From contig DASXVX010000009.1 of the NCBI GenBank assembly GCA_036504075.1, positions 62,001-126,000 of the forward strand: a stretch of 64,000 nucleotides of DNA. The letters are read 5' to 3'. The stretch is from DASXVX01 sp036504075 (GTDB lineage Bacteria > Bacillota > Sulfobacillia > Symbiobacteriales > Symbiobacteriaceae). This document shows, piece after piece, positions 29,963 through 38,107 of the stretch. The translations under genes were made by a program, and so were the position numbers. Within the stretch, counting starts at the first letter, position 1. The number at the start of each line of letters is the position of its first letter. The notes beneath the pieces are model-generated. The model saw only the letters and a list, made by a program, of their open reading frames with translations, had not been told where the DNA came from and made no database searches.

Positions 29963-31300
29963 TTGACTCTGATCGAGATGCGGCAGGCGAAAGCTGCCAA
30001 AATTGCCGAGGCCCGCGCCCTGCTGGCCAAGGTTCAGGGTGAGAACCGGGGCTTTACCGCTGAAGAGGATACCAAAGTCCAAGCTCTGACCGCCGAGGCC
30101 CGCGGCTTCGACTCCATGATCGCCGCCGAGGAATCTGTCGCCGCCGAAGAGGCTGAACTCCGTAAGATCCCTGCGCCGCGGGCTGCCGCGAGTGGCGTGG
30201 AGGTTGGCCGCGAGCGGTCCCTGGACAAGCCATTCCGCAGTTTCGGTGAGCAGTTGCAGATGATCGTCGCTGCGGCTGCGCCCCGCGGTACTACATTCGG
30301 CGAATATCGCGGCGGTGAGGTCGACAGGCGCCTCCTGGAAGTGCGTGATCCGTCCGGCGGCGCGGGCTCCATTCCCTCGGATGGCGGTTTCCTGATTCAC
30401 CCCGAGTACTCGGACCAGATTTTCCAGCGCGCTTATGAGACCGGTGTTCTGGCCTCGCGGTGCGACCCGGTCGAAATCGGCGAGGGCTCCGACTCGCTCG
30501 AAGTCCCGTATGTCGATGAAACCTCGCGGGTCACCGGTTCCCGCTGGGGCGGCGTGCAGGTCTACCGCGCCAACGAAGCCGACGCTGTCAACGCCACTCG
30601 GCCTAAGATCGGCAAGATGGAAACCCGCCTGGAGGACCTCAAGGGCTTGGCCTACGCCACCGACCGCCTGCTCCGCGACGCCCCGGCCATGAGCAAAATC
30701 TACGGGGATGCGTTCAGTTCGGAATTCGGGTACAAGCTGGACGACGAAATCTTCCAGGGAACCGGCGCCGGTCAGTGCTTGGGCATCACCAAGGCCCCCT
30801 GCCTGGTGACGGTTGGCAAAGAGACCGGGCAGGGGGCCAAGACGATCATGTGGGACAACATCGTCAACATGCGGTCTCGGCTCTGGGCGAAAAGCCGCGC
30901 CAAAATGGTCTGGTTTTACAACCAGGACATCGAGCCGCAGTTGCACAAAATGTCCCTGGCGGTGGGTACCGGTGGTCTGCCCGTGTTCATGCCTGCCAAC
31001 GGCGCCAGCGGCCTGCCGTATGACACCCTGTACGGCGCTCCCTTGATCCCGATTGAACAGGCCGCCACTCTGGGCACCGTGGGTGACATCGTGCTGGCCG
31101 ACCTGAGCCAGTATGTCCTTGTCCGCAAGGATGGCCTGCAGGGCGCCTCGTCCATGCATGTCCGGTTCATTTACGATGAGATGACGTTCCGGTGGACGAT
31201 GCGTGTCAACGGACAGCCCAAGTGGAAGACCGCCCTGACCCCGGCGTCCGGCTCTGCCAACACCCTGAGCCCGTTCGTAGCCTTGGCAACGAGAAGCTAA
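29963..31300 (+). CDS. Major capsid protein, HK97 fold
   Basis: 445 residues, TTG start after AAAGGAGGAACCAACC. N-terminal helical delta domain (IEMRQAKAAKIAEARALLAK...FTAEEDTKVQALTAEARGFD, about 1-60) to be removed by the prohead protease. The mature part begins near GGAGSIPSDGGFLIHPEYSD and contains LEVPYVDET, GLAYATDRLLRDAPA, DDEIFQGTGAGQCLGI, IPIEQAATLGTVGDIVLADL and a C-terminal VRFIYDEMTFRWTMRVNGQP. Typical length before cleavage. Confidence 0.95.
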   Translation: MTLIEMRQAKAAKIAEARALLAKVQGENRGFTAEEDTKVQALTAEARGFDSMIAAEESVAAEEAELRKIPAPRAAASGVEVGRERSLDKPFRSFGEQLQMIVAAAAPRGTTFGEYRGGEVDRRLLEVRDPSGGAGSIPSDGGFLIHPEYSDQIFQRAYETGVLASRCDPVEIGEGSDSLEVPYVDETSRVTGSRWGGVQVYRANEADAVNATRPKIGKMETRLEDLKGLAYATDRLLRDAPAMSKIYGDAFSSEFGYKLDDEIFQGTGAGQCLGITKAPCLVTVGKETGQGAKTIMWDNIVNMRSRLWAKSRAKMVWFYNQDIEPQLHKMSLAVGTGGLPVFMPANGASGLPYDTLYGAPLIPIEQAATLGTVGDIVLADLSQYVLVRKDGLQGASSMHVRFIYDEMTFRWTMRVNGQPKWKTALTPASGSANTLSPFVALATRS

Positions 31301-31301
31301 C

Positions 31302-31928
31302 GTGAGCCCGCATGCCCTTACGGGCCGCAAACAAACGCCTGAACATATACGGAGGCGGGTAGAGTCCGTTCGCGCTACAAAGGCCGGATGGACGGAAGAA
31401 CGTCGCCTGCAGTATCTGGAGCGACTCAGCGCCAATAACGCGAACCGCAACCCTGAAGTTCGGGCGAAAATCTCTGCGACCCGTAAGGGAACAGTGGCAT
31501 GGAACAAGGGCAACAATTGGCGGGACAAACTGTCGCCTGATGAAGCGCGGGCGGTGGTCGCGGCTAGAGCTAGAAAGAGGCGTGCAAACAATCCGGCCCT
31601 ACAGGTTCATGAGCGAGTTAGTGCAGTGATGAGAAATGCCCTTCGAGACAGAAAGAACGGAAGGTCTTGGGAATCGCTTGCTGGCTACACCCTGGAACAG
31701 TTAATGGCGCACCTTGAACAAAAGTTCTTGCCCGGAATGTCATGGGAGAACATGGGCGAGTGGCACATTGACCATGTGATCCCGCGGGCGGCCTTTAACT
31801 ATTCAACCCCGGAGCACTCTGATTTCAAAAGATGCTGGGGGTCGGATAATCTTCAGCCCCTTTGGGCCAAAGACAACATGTCGAAGGGCGCTAGGCTTAG
31901 CAAGCCATTCCAACCGAGGTTGTTCTGA
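31302..31928 (+). CDS. Free-standing HNH homing endonuclease
   Basis: 208 residues, GTG one base after the capsid stop, weak ribosome site. NUMOD3-like repeats (LTGRKQTPEHIRRRVESVRA, NPEVRAKISATRKG) come before an HNH core: WHIDHVIPRAAFNYS, RCWGSDNLQPLWAKDNMSKG. NUMODs bind DNA in homing nucleases. The capsid ORF is intact, so this is an intergenic insertion, not an intron. Confidence 0.85.
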   Translation: MSPHALTGRKQTPEHIRRRVESVRATKAGWTEERRLQYLERLSANNANRNPEVRAKISATRKGTVAWNKGNNWRDKLSPDEARAVVAARARKRRANNPALQVHERVSAVMRNALRDRKNGRSWESLAGYTLEQLMAHLEQKFLPGMSWENMGEWHIDHVIPRAAFNYSTPEHSDFKRCWGSDNLQPLWAKDNMSKGARLSKPFQPRLF

Positions 31929-31946
31929 CATCACCAATCCACCCTG

Positions 31947-31967
31947 AGAGCCTTCGGGCTCTTTTTG
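31947..31967 (+). terminator. Intrinsic terminator
   Basis: AGAGCC-TTCG-GGCTCT followed by TTTTG; stable UUCG-type loop. Isolates the capsid/HNH transcript. Confidence 0.85.
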
Positions 31968-31991
31968 TTTTCCAAAGAAAGGGGCCTTACC

Positions 31992-32459
31992 ATGCGTTTT
32001 GTTACGGCTGAGATGGGCCATGTGGTGAACATCCTGCCCCCGGTGGATATCACCGGTGGCGTTCTTGCGGATCGCTTCACGTTGGGGCGGCACAACCATG
32101 CCACGATCACCCTGTCGATCGGTGTCAGTGCGGCGACCTTCACAAAGATCATTGTCAATGCCTGCACCCTGGCTACCGCAGGCGTTGCGACGGCCATTCC
32201 GTTCCATGTTTACTCCTGCGAGACGACCGCCAGTGATGTCCTGAGCGCCCGCACATTGGTTGCGGCGACCGGCCTGACCCCGAGCGCCAATGACTCGATC
32301 ATGTACTTGATCGAGCTGGATTCCGCCGAACTGCCCGCCGATTCGCCATGGGTTGAACTGTCCCTGACCAACGGCGCCAACAGCGTGATTGCGTGTGCTA
32401 CGGTCGCCCTGAGCGGGTCCCGGTATGCGGGCACCCAGTCGGCCACGGTCCTCGCCTGA
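31992..32459 (+). CDS. Probable virion structural protein
   Basis: 155 residues after AAAGGGGCCTTACC. Beta-rich, low-charge composition (GGVLADRFTLGRHNHATITL, then LSLTNGANSVIACATVALSG) like decoration or minor head proteins. Position right after the capsid supports a head role. No family recognised. Confidence 0.6.
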   Translation: MRFVTAEMGHVVNILPPVDITGGVLADRFTLGRHNHATITLSIGVSAATFTKIIVNACTLATAGVATAIPFHVYSCETTASDVLSARTLVAATGLTPSANDSIMYLIELDSAELPADSPWVELSLTNGANSVIACATVALSGSRYAGTQSATVLA

Positions 32460-32530
32460 TCGTTCCCGTGACGACCGGCCGCCTCGCTTGGGGTGGCCGG
32501 TCCTTTGCTAACCCGAAGGGAGGCACCCGA

Positions 32531-33544
32531 ATGCCTGTTACCAATGTAGGGTCCCGCTGGAACGCCGGGAAACTGGAGTGGTTTGACCAGATCACCGGTG
32601 GCAACATTGCGGTCTTTGATCCGGCCACGCTCACTCTGCAGATCCCGTCCGGGGCCACGCTCGACGTTACCGGCGGCACGTTGAGTACGACCTCGGGCGG
32701 CATCGTTACGGCGCTGGCCATCTATGCGGGCGAAAACCTGGTCGAAGGCGACCTGGTCTATGTCAGCGGTTGGAATGCCGCCAGTGCGGCGTTTGTGGTC
32801 AACAAGGCCGACGCCGATGCGGCAGGCAAGCTGGCCACGTTGATCATGCACGGAACTGTCGCCAGCGGTGCCACCGGCACGGCCTATCGCACCCATACAC
32901 TGACCGCCCTGAACACCAACGCGGCCACCGCGGGCGATCCGGTCTACCTGAGCGCCACTGCCGGTGGGTGGACTCTGACGGCCCCAACTGCGGCGAACGC
33001 GATCGCGCAGCGGGTCGGCAATGTTTCGGTGAAATCGGCCACTGTCGGTGAAATCCGTTTCGACCTCGGGCTGGCCACCGTCATCAAGTTCGGCAGTAAC
33101 GAACTGCAGGGCCTGTCCGTCGCGGAGTCCCACCTCGTCGCCGCCAACGCGGACGGGCTTCACCCGGTGCGGGTGGCGCGCGCCACCTACGACTTCGCTG
33201 TTAACGGTGGGGCCATTTCTGCAATCGACTCCGGTGTGACCATCCCCGCCAACGCGGTCATCCTGGACGGCATGGTTGATGTTAAGACCACCTGCACCAC
33301 GGCAGGCGGGGACGCTGGCACCATGGCCATCTCGGTCGAAGGGGCAAACGACATCGTAGCCGCGATCGCGGTGAGCAACGGCGGCAACCCGTGGGATGCC
33401 GGACGGCATGATGTGGTACCGGTCGGTTCGGCCGCCACGGCGGTAAAGACAACCCAGGCCCGCAACGTAACGTTTACCATCGCCACCCAGGCGTTCACCG
33501 CTGGCAAGGTTCATGTGTTCCTGCGGTATGTCATCGGTTCGTAA
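32531..33544 (+). CDS. Probable head decoration or fibre-like protein
   Basis: 337 residues, ATG 32531 after GAAGGGAGGCACCCGA. N-terminal beta segments (IPSGATLDVTGGTLSTTSGG); the middle LAIYAGENLVEGDLVYVSGW and NAATAGDPVYLSATAGGWTL resemble DUF2190/decoration-type capsid proteins with repeated D/N-PVYLS turns. C-terminal beta domain (VRVARATYDFAVNGGAISAI). Likely on the capsid surface. Confidence 0.6.
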   Translation: MPVTNVGSRWNAGKLEWFDQITGGNIAVFDPATLTLQIPSGATLDVTGGTLSTTSGGIVTALAIYAGENLVEGDLVYVSGWNAASAAFVVNKADADAAGKLATLIMHGTVASGATGTAYRTHTLTALNTNAATAGDPVYLSATAGGWTLTAPTAANAIAQRVGNVSVKSATVGEIRFDLGLATVIKFGSNELQGLSVAESHLVAANADGLHPVRVARATYDFAVNGGAISAIDSGVTIPANAVILDGMVDVKTTCTTAGGDAGTMAISVEGANDIVAAIAVSNGGNPWDAGRHDVVPVGSAATAVKTTQARNVTFTIATQAFTAGKVHVFLRYVIGS

Positions 33545-33595
33545 TAACGGCGGGGGCTGGGCGCTGCCCGGCCCCTTTGCTGAAGGGGTGATCGC

Positions 33596-33961
33596 ATGGC
33601 AGGTACCGTGACCATTGCCGAAGAGACCTACAGCACCATGAAGAAAATCGCGTTCGCGTGGACAAGCACGGCGGGCGGCATCGCGACGGCCACGACGGAC
33701 GGGGCGTACTCGGGCGAAATCCGTCGCCTGGTTACAGTCCCCGGTACGGCCGGCGCGCAGCCGACCGACCAGTATGACGTGACGGTAAACGACCAGGATG
33801 GCACCGACGTGCTCATGGGCGCGGGGGCCAACCGCAGCAATGCGGCCACAGAGCAGGTGCTGGCGTCCTCGCTGGGCGTGGTGGCGAACGATACGCTGGC
33901 ACTGAGCATCACGAACGCCGGAAACGCCAAGTCCGGCACGGTTTACCTGTACCTGCGGTAG
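33596..33961 (+). CDS. Small virion protein
   Basis: 121 residues after AAGGGGTGATCGC. Beta-rich (VTIAEETYSTMKKIAFAWTS, QYDVTVNDQDGTDVLMGAG, TLALSITNAGNAKSGTVYLY). Reads like a single jelly-roll or Ig-like module; common in siphovirus head regions. Role not assigned. Confidence 0.55.
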   Translation: MAGTVTIAEETYSTMKKIAFAWTSTAGGIATATTDGAYSGEIRRLVTVPGTAGAQPTDQYDVTVNDQDGTDVLMGAGANRSNAATEQVLASSLGVVANDTLALSITNAGNAKSGTVYLYLR

Positions 33962-33991
33962 TGCGGCCGGGCTTGAAGGGAGGGTTTGGCC

Positions 33992-34984
33992 ATGGCGTTC
34001 CGGCGCATCACAGATTCGAAACATTGGTCGCTGGTGGAGGTTACGCCTCCGGCAGTCGAACCCCTGACTCTGGCCGAGGTCAAAACTCACCTGCGCCTGG
34101 ATACAACGGACCTGGCGACCAACATCCTGCCCGTCCAGTCCATCGCGCCGGGTTCGCATGGAATTGCCGCTAGTTACAGCCTCAAAGGTGCCGGCGTCAA
34201 CGTGACCGGCTACCAGGCGGTCGTCGTTTTGGAGGCTGGGGCCTTCGGAACAGGCGGCACTGTAAATGCCAAACTGCAGGAGTCGGATCAGGACGTTGAC
34301 GGGTCGTATGTCGATGTGGTTGGCGGGGCGTTCGCTCAGGCAACCACGGCCAACAACAACGCCACCTATGAAATGTCCTACACCGGCACCAAGGCCTATG
34401 TTCGGTTTGTGGCCACCGTGGCCATGGCGGCCTGCGAATTCGGCGCGACGGTCATCAAATCTGCCGTTACGTCGGTGGAGGATGACCTGCTGAACGCCCT
34501 GATTACCGTAGCCCGGCAGACTGCCGAACTGCACCTCCGCCGCGCCTTGATCACGCAGACATGGAACCTCGTCTTGGACCAATTTCCCTATGACGAGGAC
34601 AGGCTGACGATTCCACTGCCGCGGTTGCAGAGCATTGGGACCATCTCGTATGTGAACTCAGCCAACATTTCGGCCAACTGGGATTCCAGCAACTACATCG
34701 TGGACACCGGTTCCGAACCAGGCCGTTTGATCCTGGCCTATGCCCGGTTGTGGCCCATTTATATCCCGCAGTCGGCGAACTCGGTCACGATCCCGTTCAC
34801 CTGCGGCTACGGCAGCACGGCAGACAAAGTGCCGCAACCAATTCGACAAGGCTTGAAGCTGCTCATCAGTCACCTCTATGAGAACCGGGAGACGGTCATC
34901 ACCGGGCGCGGTATGCAGGCTATCGAGGTGCCCTTTACCGTCGATGCCCTCTGGGCGCCATACCGAATCTGGAACTGGTGGTGA
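33992..34984 (+). CDS. Head-tail connector with large domain insertion
   Basis: 330 residues from ATG 33992 (AAGGGAGGG at good spacing; TTG 33986 possible). The head-tail connector (gp6-like) signature EPLTLAEVKTHLRLDTTD (residues 23-40) is normally followed at once by DDLLNALITVARQTAELHLR, but here that helix begins near residue 163. About 120 residues of beta structure are inserted (SYSLKGAGVNVTGYQAVVVL, NAKLQESDQDVDGSYVDVVG). C-terminal LQSIGTISYVNS...DKVPQPIRQGLKLLISHLYE is standard. Confidence 0.85.
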   Translation: MAFRRITDSKHWSLVEVTPPAVEPLTLAEVKTHLRLDTTDLATNILPVQSIAPGSHGIAASYSLKGAGVNVTGYQAVVVLEAGAFGTGGTVNAKLQESDQDVDGSYVDVVGGAFAQATTANNNATYEMSYTGTKAYVRFVATVAMAACEFGATVIKSAVTSVEDDLLNALITVARQTAELHLRRALITQTWNLVLDQFPYDEDRLTIPLPRLQSIGTISYVNSANISANWDSSNYIVDTGSEPGRLILAYARLWPIYIPQSANSVTIPFTCGYGSTADKVPQPIRQGLKLLISHLYENRETVITGRGMQAIEVPFTVDALWAPYRIWNWW

Positions 34985-34988
34985 GGAT

Positions 34989-35324
34989 ATGCCCACGACG
35001 GAGACCATTTCGGCGGGGTTTCTGCGCCATCGGGTTGTGCTGCAGATGCCGGTGCAGGCCCGTGACAGCATGGGCGGTACGATAACAACCTGGCAAGATC
35101 TGGCCACCATCTGGGCCGGGATAGAGCCACTGCAAGGCAAAGAGTGGTTCGCGGACGCCCGTGACACGTCGGAGCAATGGACCATCGTCACAATCCGCTA
35201 TCGGATTGGTGTCAAGCCCACCATGCGGATAAAGTTCGGGACCACCATTTACGACATCCGGGCTGTGGCGGACATCGACCTGCGCAACCGAAAACTGCGG
35301 CTGACCTGTCGGGAGGTGATTTGA
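34989..35324 (+). CDS. Head closure protein (SPP1 gp16-like)
   Basis: 111 residues. FLRHRVVLQMPVQARDSMGG, WQDLATIWAGIEPLQGKEWF, IVTIRYRIGVKPTMRIKFGT and YDIRAVADIDLRNRKLRLTC follow the head-tail joining family. Seals the portal-connector complex. Ends in a TGATG overlap with the next gene. Confidence 0.9.
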   Translation: MPTTETISAGFLRHRVVLQMPVQARDSMGGTITTWQDLATIWAGIEPLQGKEWFADARDTSEQWTIVTIRYRIGVKPTMRIKFGTTIYDIRAVADIDLRNRKLRLTCREVI

Positions 35325-35767
35325 TGGCTGGTGTAGAGGTGCAAGGACTCGAGGAGGCCCTGCAGGCGCTTGAACTAGCCATCAAAGCCCTGGAGCCTCG
35401 CGAAACTGAAAAGACGCTCCTGGAAGGCGCAGTGATTATCCGGGATGAGGCTGATAGCCGGGTCCCCGTGAAGGAAGGCCGCCTCAAGAAGGCGCTAAAG
35501 GCCAAGATCGGACGACGCCGAGGTAGGGATTTCGCCTCCGCCATCGCGGCAACCGATCGCAAAATATCCGCTGCTGGACACCTGGTAGAGTTTGGTCACC
35601 TGCTGGTCAAAGGCGGAAAGTTGGGCGAGGGCGGACATGTTGTAGGGCACGTGCCGCCGCATCCATTTTTTCGTCCAGCGTTCGACGCCTCCAAAGAGCG
35701 GGTGCTCGTTACCATCACCGAGGGCCTTCGGGCGAAACTGGTGGGATTGGCTAGGGTGCTGCGATGA
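35324..35767 (+). CDS. HK97 gp10-like tail component
   Basis: 147 residues, start overlapping the previous stop, GGGAGGTGATTTG upstream. GLEEALQALELAIKALEPRE, VIIRDEADSRVPVKEGRLKK and the C-terminal GHVPPHPFFRPAFDASKERV are the HK97-gp10 pattern. Acts at the neck/tail terminator. Confidence 0.9.
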   Translation: MAGVEVQGLEEALQALELAIKALEPRETEKTLLEGAVIIRDEADSRVPVKEGRLKKALKAKIGRRRGRDFASAIAATDRKISAAGHLVEFGHLLVKGGKLGEGGHVVGHVPPHPFFRPAFDASKERVLVTITEGLRAKLVGLARVLR

Positions 35768-36159
35768 GCACGACCACCGAGGAAGCACTGTACACCTACC
35801 TAACAGGCTATCCCGGCCTAAAGTCTCTGGTTGCAGACCGGATATATCCCCTGGTGATGCCGGAGGCGGGAACGCTTCCGGCCATTACATTTTCTCAGAT
35901 CAGCGGCGAACACGAGTACGCCCACGATGGCCCGGCTGGATTGGTCCATAAGCGGTTTCAGATTTCATGTTGGGCCATGACCTACCTTTCCGCCAAGAGC
36001 GTTTCCAACCAGGTCAAGGCGGCCCTGTCCGGCTATGTGGGCCTGATGGGCGACCTGTACATCCAGGCGTCATTCGTGGAGGACCAACCGGACCTCTATG
36101 ACGGCGAGACGCGTGTCTACCACTGCCCTGTGGATGTGTTCCTTTGGCATGCGGAGTGA
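35764..36159 (+). CDS. DUF3168-like tail completion/terminator protein
   Basis: 131 residues, ATGA overlap. EALYTYLTGYPGLKSLVADR, IYPLVMPEAGTLPAITFSQI, FQISCWAMTYLSAKSVSNQV and VYHCPVDVFLW match the DUF3168 layout. Likely caps the tail tube at the head side. Confidence 0.9.
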   Translation: MSTTTEEALYTYLTGYPGLKSLVADRIYPLVMPEAGTLPAITFSQISGEHEYAHDGPAGLVHKRFQISCWAMTYLSAKSVSNQVKAALSGYVGLMGDLYIQASFVEDQPDLYDGETRVYHCPVDVFLWHAE

Positions 36160-36251
36160 GAAAGCGACGATCATAAGCCCCCAAACCAACAGCTAGAGCC
36201 GTATCGGCTTTGGCTGTGTTCATTTTTCCCAATTGCAAGGAGGAATCGTCT

Positions 36252-36980
36252 ATGACCAGTGCTGCGGTTGTAACCTTTGGAACCACTCTAACGCGTGCGA
36301 GCAACGTCATTGCTGAACTGACGACAATTGGCAGCCCCAAACTCAAGCAGAGCACCGTCGATGTCACCAACATGCAGTCCCCCGCCGCGTACGAGGAATT
36401 CATCGGCGGCATTTTGAGCGGCGGCTCGGTGAACCTTGACGGCAACTTCATTGGAAGCGACACAAACGGGCAGATTGGTCTCGTCACCGACATGAACGCC
36501 GGCACCGTGCAGGCGTTTGTGATCACGTTCCCGGCCTCCACCGGGACTACATTCACCTTTAACGCCCTTGTGGAATCGTTCGAAGTTGACGACGCCAAGG
36601 CCAAGGATACCAAGCTGGGGTTCAAAGCCTCCTTGAAAATCACCGGCCAGCCGGTCCTGGCCGTCGCCACCAGCACGGGCTTGACGACGCCGTTCTTCAC
36701 GCTAAACAACAGCGCAACCCTAGTCCCGGCCGCATCCGGATCGGTAACCTCCTATGTGTCTACCGTCCTCACGGGCGTTACCTCGATCATCATCACGCCG
36801 ACCGCGGCCGCCGGCGTCATCACCATCACGGCGGGTGGAACAAGTCAGACAGTCGCAACCGGGGTGGCCGCCAGCGCCATCACCCTCGGCGGTGCCGGGA
36901 GTGTGACGCCTATCACCATCAGCGTCAAAGAAACCAACAAGGCGGCGAAGACGTACACCGTCAACCTGGCCAGGGCCTAA
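36252..36980 (+). CDS. Major tail tube protein with C-terminal cadherin-like domain
   Basis: 242 residues, ATG 36252 after CAAGGAGGAATCGTCT. Residues 1-140 form the tube domain (IGSPKLKQSTVDVTNMQSP, FIGGILSGGSVNLDGNFIGS, GFKASLKITGQPVLAVATST). The C-terminal 90 residues are an Ig/cadherin-like beta-sandwich (ITPTAAAGVITITAGGTSQT, SVKETNKAAKTYTVNLARA) that would decorate the outside of the tail. Confidence 0.88.
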   Translation: MTSAAVVTFGTTLTRASNVIAELTTIGSPKLKQSTVDVTNMQSPAAYEEFIGGILSGGSVNLDGNFIGSDTNGQIGLVTDMNAGTVQAFVITFPASTGTTFTFNALVESFEVDDAKAKDTKLGFKASLKITGQPVLAVATSTGLTTPFFTLNNSATLVPAASGSVTSYVSTVLTGVTSIIITPTAAAGVITITAGGTSQTVATGVAASAITLGGAGSVTPITISVKETNKAAKTYTVNLARA

Positions 36981-36996
36981 CCTGGGGGTGTGACCA

Positions 36997-37644
36997 GTGA
37001 GGCCGTTCCCGACGACTACGGTGCAATTGGACAGGCCCCGGAGGCTTATCCTGACCTTCGGGGCCATGCGGTCCTTTGAGGATGTGACGAGTCGCAGTCT
37101 GTTGCTGCCGGAGACGTGGACCGCTCTGGACGCAGACGGGGTACTAACCCTGCTCTGGGCACTCCTGCTCGATGAACAGCCGGATATCGCCAGGGGCACC
37201 GTCTATGCTCTGGCGGTCTCTAGCGGCCTGGAGAAAATCGTCAGCCTCGTCTATGGGGCTTGCAACCAATCCCTGCCGCAAAAATCGGAGCAGGCGGACG
37301 GCGAGGCCGGGGCGAGCGATGCTCTGGTTAGTTGGGACGACCTATGGGCAACCGGCCGGGTCGGACTGCATCTCACCGAGGAAGGGTTTTGGCGCACCAC
37401 CCCGCGCGAGTTTGACGCTCTAGTCCAACGCAGGACCGAGGAGCGAGAGGCGGACGACTACCGGGCCGGTGTGCTTGCCGCCACAATCATGGCCTCGGTT
37501 GGGGTAGAGGCCAAGCCGACCGATTTCTTTGCGCTTGAAAGCTCAAAGCGGGCGCAAAGACCGCAAGCCGTAGATGACCAGATTTCGATCGTGAAGATGC
37601 TCAATGCCGCCTGCGGTGGACAGATAGTTGAGGTTTACTCATGA
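36997..37644 (+). CDS. Tail assembly chaperone-like protein
   Basis: 215 residues, GTG start. Two parts: LDRPRRLILTFGAMRSFEDV...LLWALLLDEQPD (chaperone gpG-like) and, after a linker, GFWRTTPREFDALVQRRTEE, typical of gpT/second-frame tail chaperones. It may thus be a natural fusion of the two products usually made by frameshifting. Confidence 0.7.
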   Translation: MRPFPTTTVQLDRPRRLILTFGAMRSFEDVTSRSLLLPETWTALDADGVLTLLWALLLDEQPDIARGTVYALAVSSGLEKIVSLVYGACNQSLPQKSEQADGEAGASDALVSWDDLWATGRVGLHLTEEGFWRTTPREFDALVQRRTEEREADDYRAGVLAATIMASVGVEAKPTDFFALESSKRAQRPQAVDDQISIVKMLNAACGGQIVEVYS

Positions 37645-37651
37645 CGACAAC

Positions 37652-37678
37652 AAAGGCCGGTGCTTAACCGGCCTTTTT
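37652..37678 (+). terminator. Intrinsic terminator
   Basis: AAAGGCCGG-tgcttaa-CCGGCCTTTTT. Perfect stem with T5. Confidence 0.88.
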
Positions 37679-37710
37679 GCGTGCCTGAAATCAAGGGAGG
37701 AACGAGAGAT

Positions 37711-38079
37711 ATGGCCGATGCTGAACGCAATGTAATCCTGGTAGACCTGGACAAACCCCGGCGAATCGACCTGAACCTGAACGCCTTGATCGAACTGAGC
37801 GAAACCTTCGGCGTCGAAATCGAAGCCCTCGGCAAAGCACTGGTGCCCGACAAGAAGCCCGACCTGAAGGCCCTGCGAACTTTCCTCTGGATCGGCCTGA
37901 AACAGGAAGACGCCGAGTTGACCGAGGATCAAGTTGGCCGCATCGTGGGTCTGCTGGACCTGGCGCCGCTCTCCCGAGACCTGGTGAAGTTCTTCAACGC
38001 ACTCGCTGGTAAGGAACCAGAACTGGCTGCGGTGCTGGAGGCCGTCACTGGAAAGACCAAGCGGGCCGGCGCACGGTAA
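37711..38079 (+). CDS. Second tail assembly chaperone-like protein
   Basis: 122 residues, ATG after AAGGGAGGAACGAGAGAT. VDLDKPRRIDLNLNALIELS, LKALRTFLWIGLKQEDAELT and RIVGLLDLAPLSRDLVKFF match the small gpG-like tail chaperone layout. It follows, not precedes, the larger chaperone and is separated by a terminator, so there is no frameshift link. Confidence 0.75.
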   Translation: MADAERNVILVDLDKPRRIDLNLNALIELSETFGVEIEALGKALVPDKKPDLKALRTFLWIGLKQEDAELTEDQVGRIVGLLDLAPLSRDLVKFFNALAGKEPELAAVLEAVTGKTKRAGAR

Positions 38080-38107
38080 CTCCAATCTGGAAACATTGCG
38101 ATGGCGG

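Noticed and set aside
29783..31591. 602-codon minus-strand ORF opposite the capsid gene
   Set aside because: The plus strand encodes an unmistakable HK97 capsid protein; the reverse frame is a shadow.
31302..31928. HNH gene as part of a self-splicing intron in the capsid gene
   Set aside because: The capsid reading frame is complete before it and no second exon follows, so an intron is not needed.
32210..34582. 790-codon minus-strand ORF opposite head genes
   Set aside because: Covers clear plus-strand structural genes; Arg/Gly/Asp-rich shadow with no motif.
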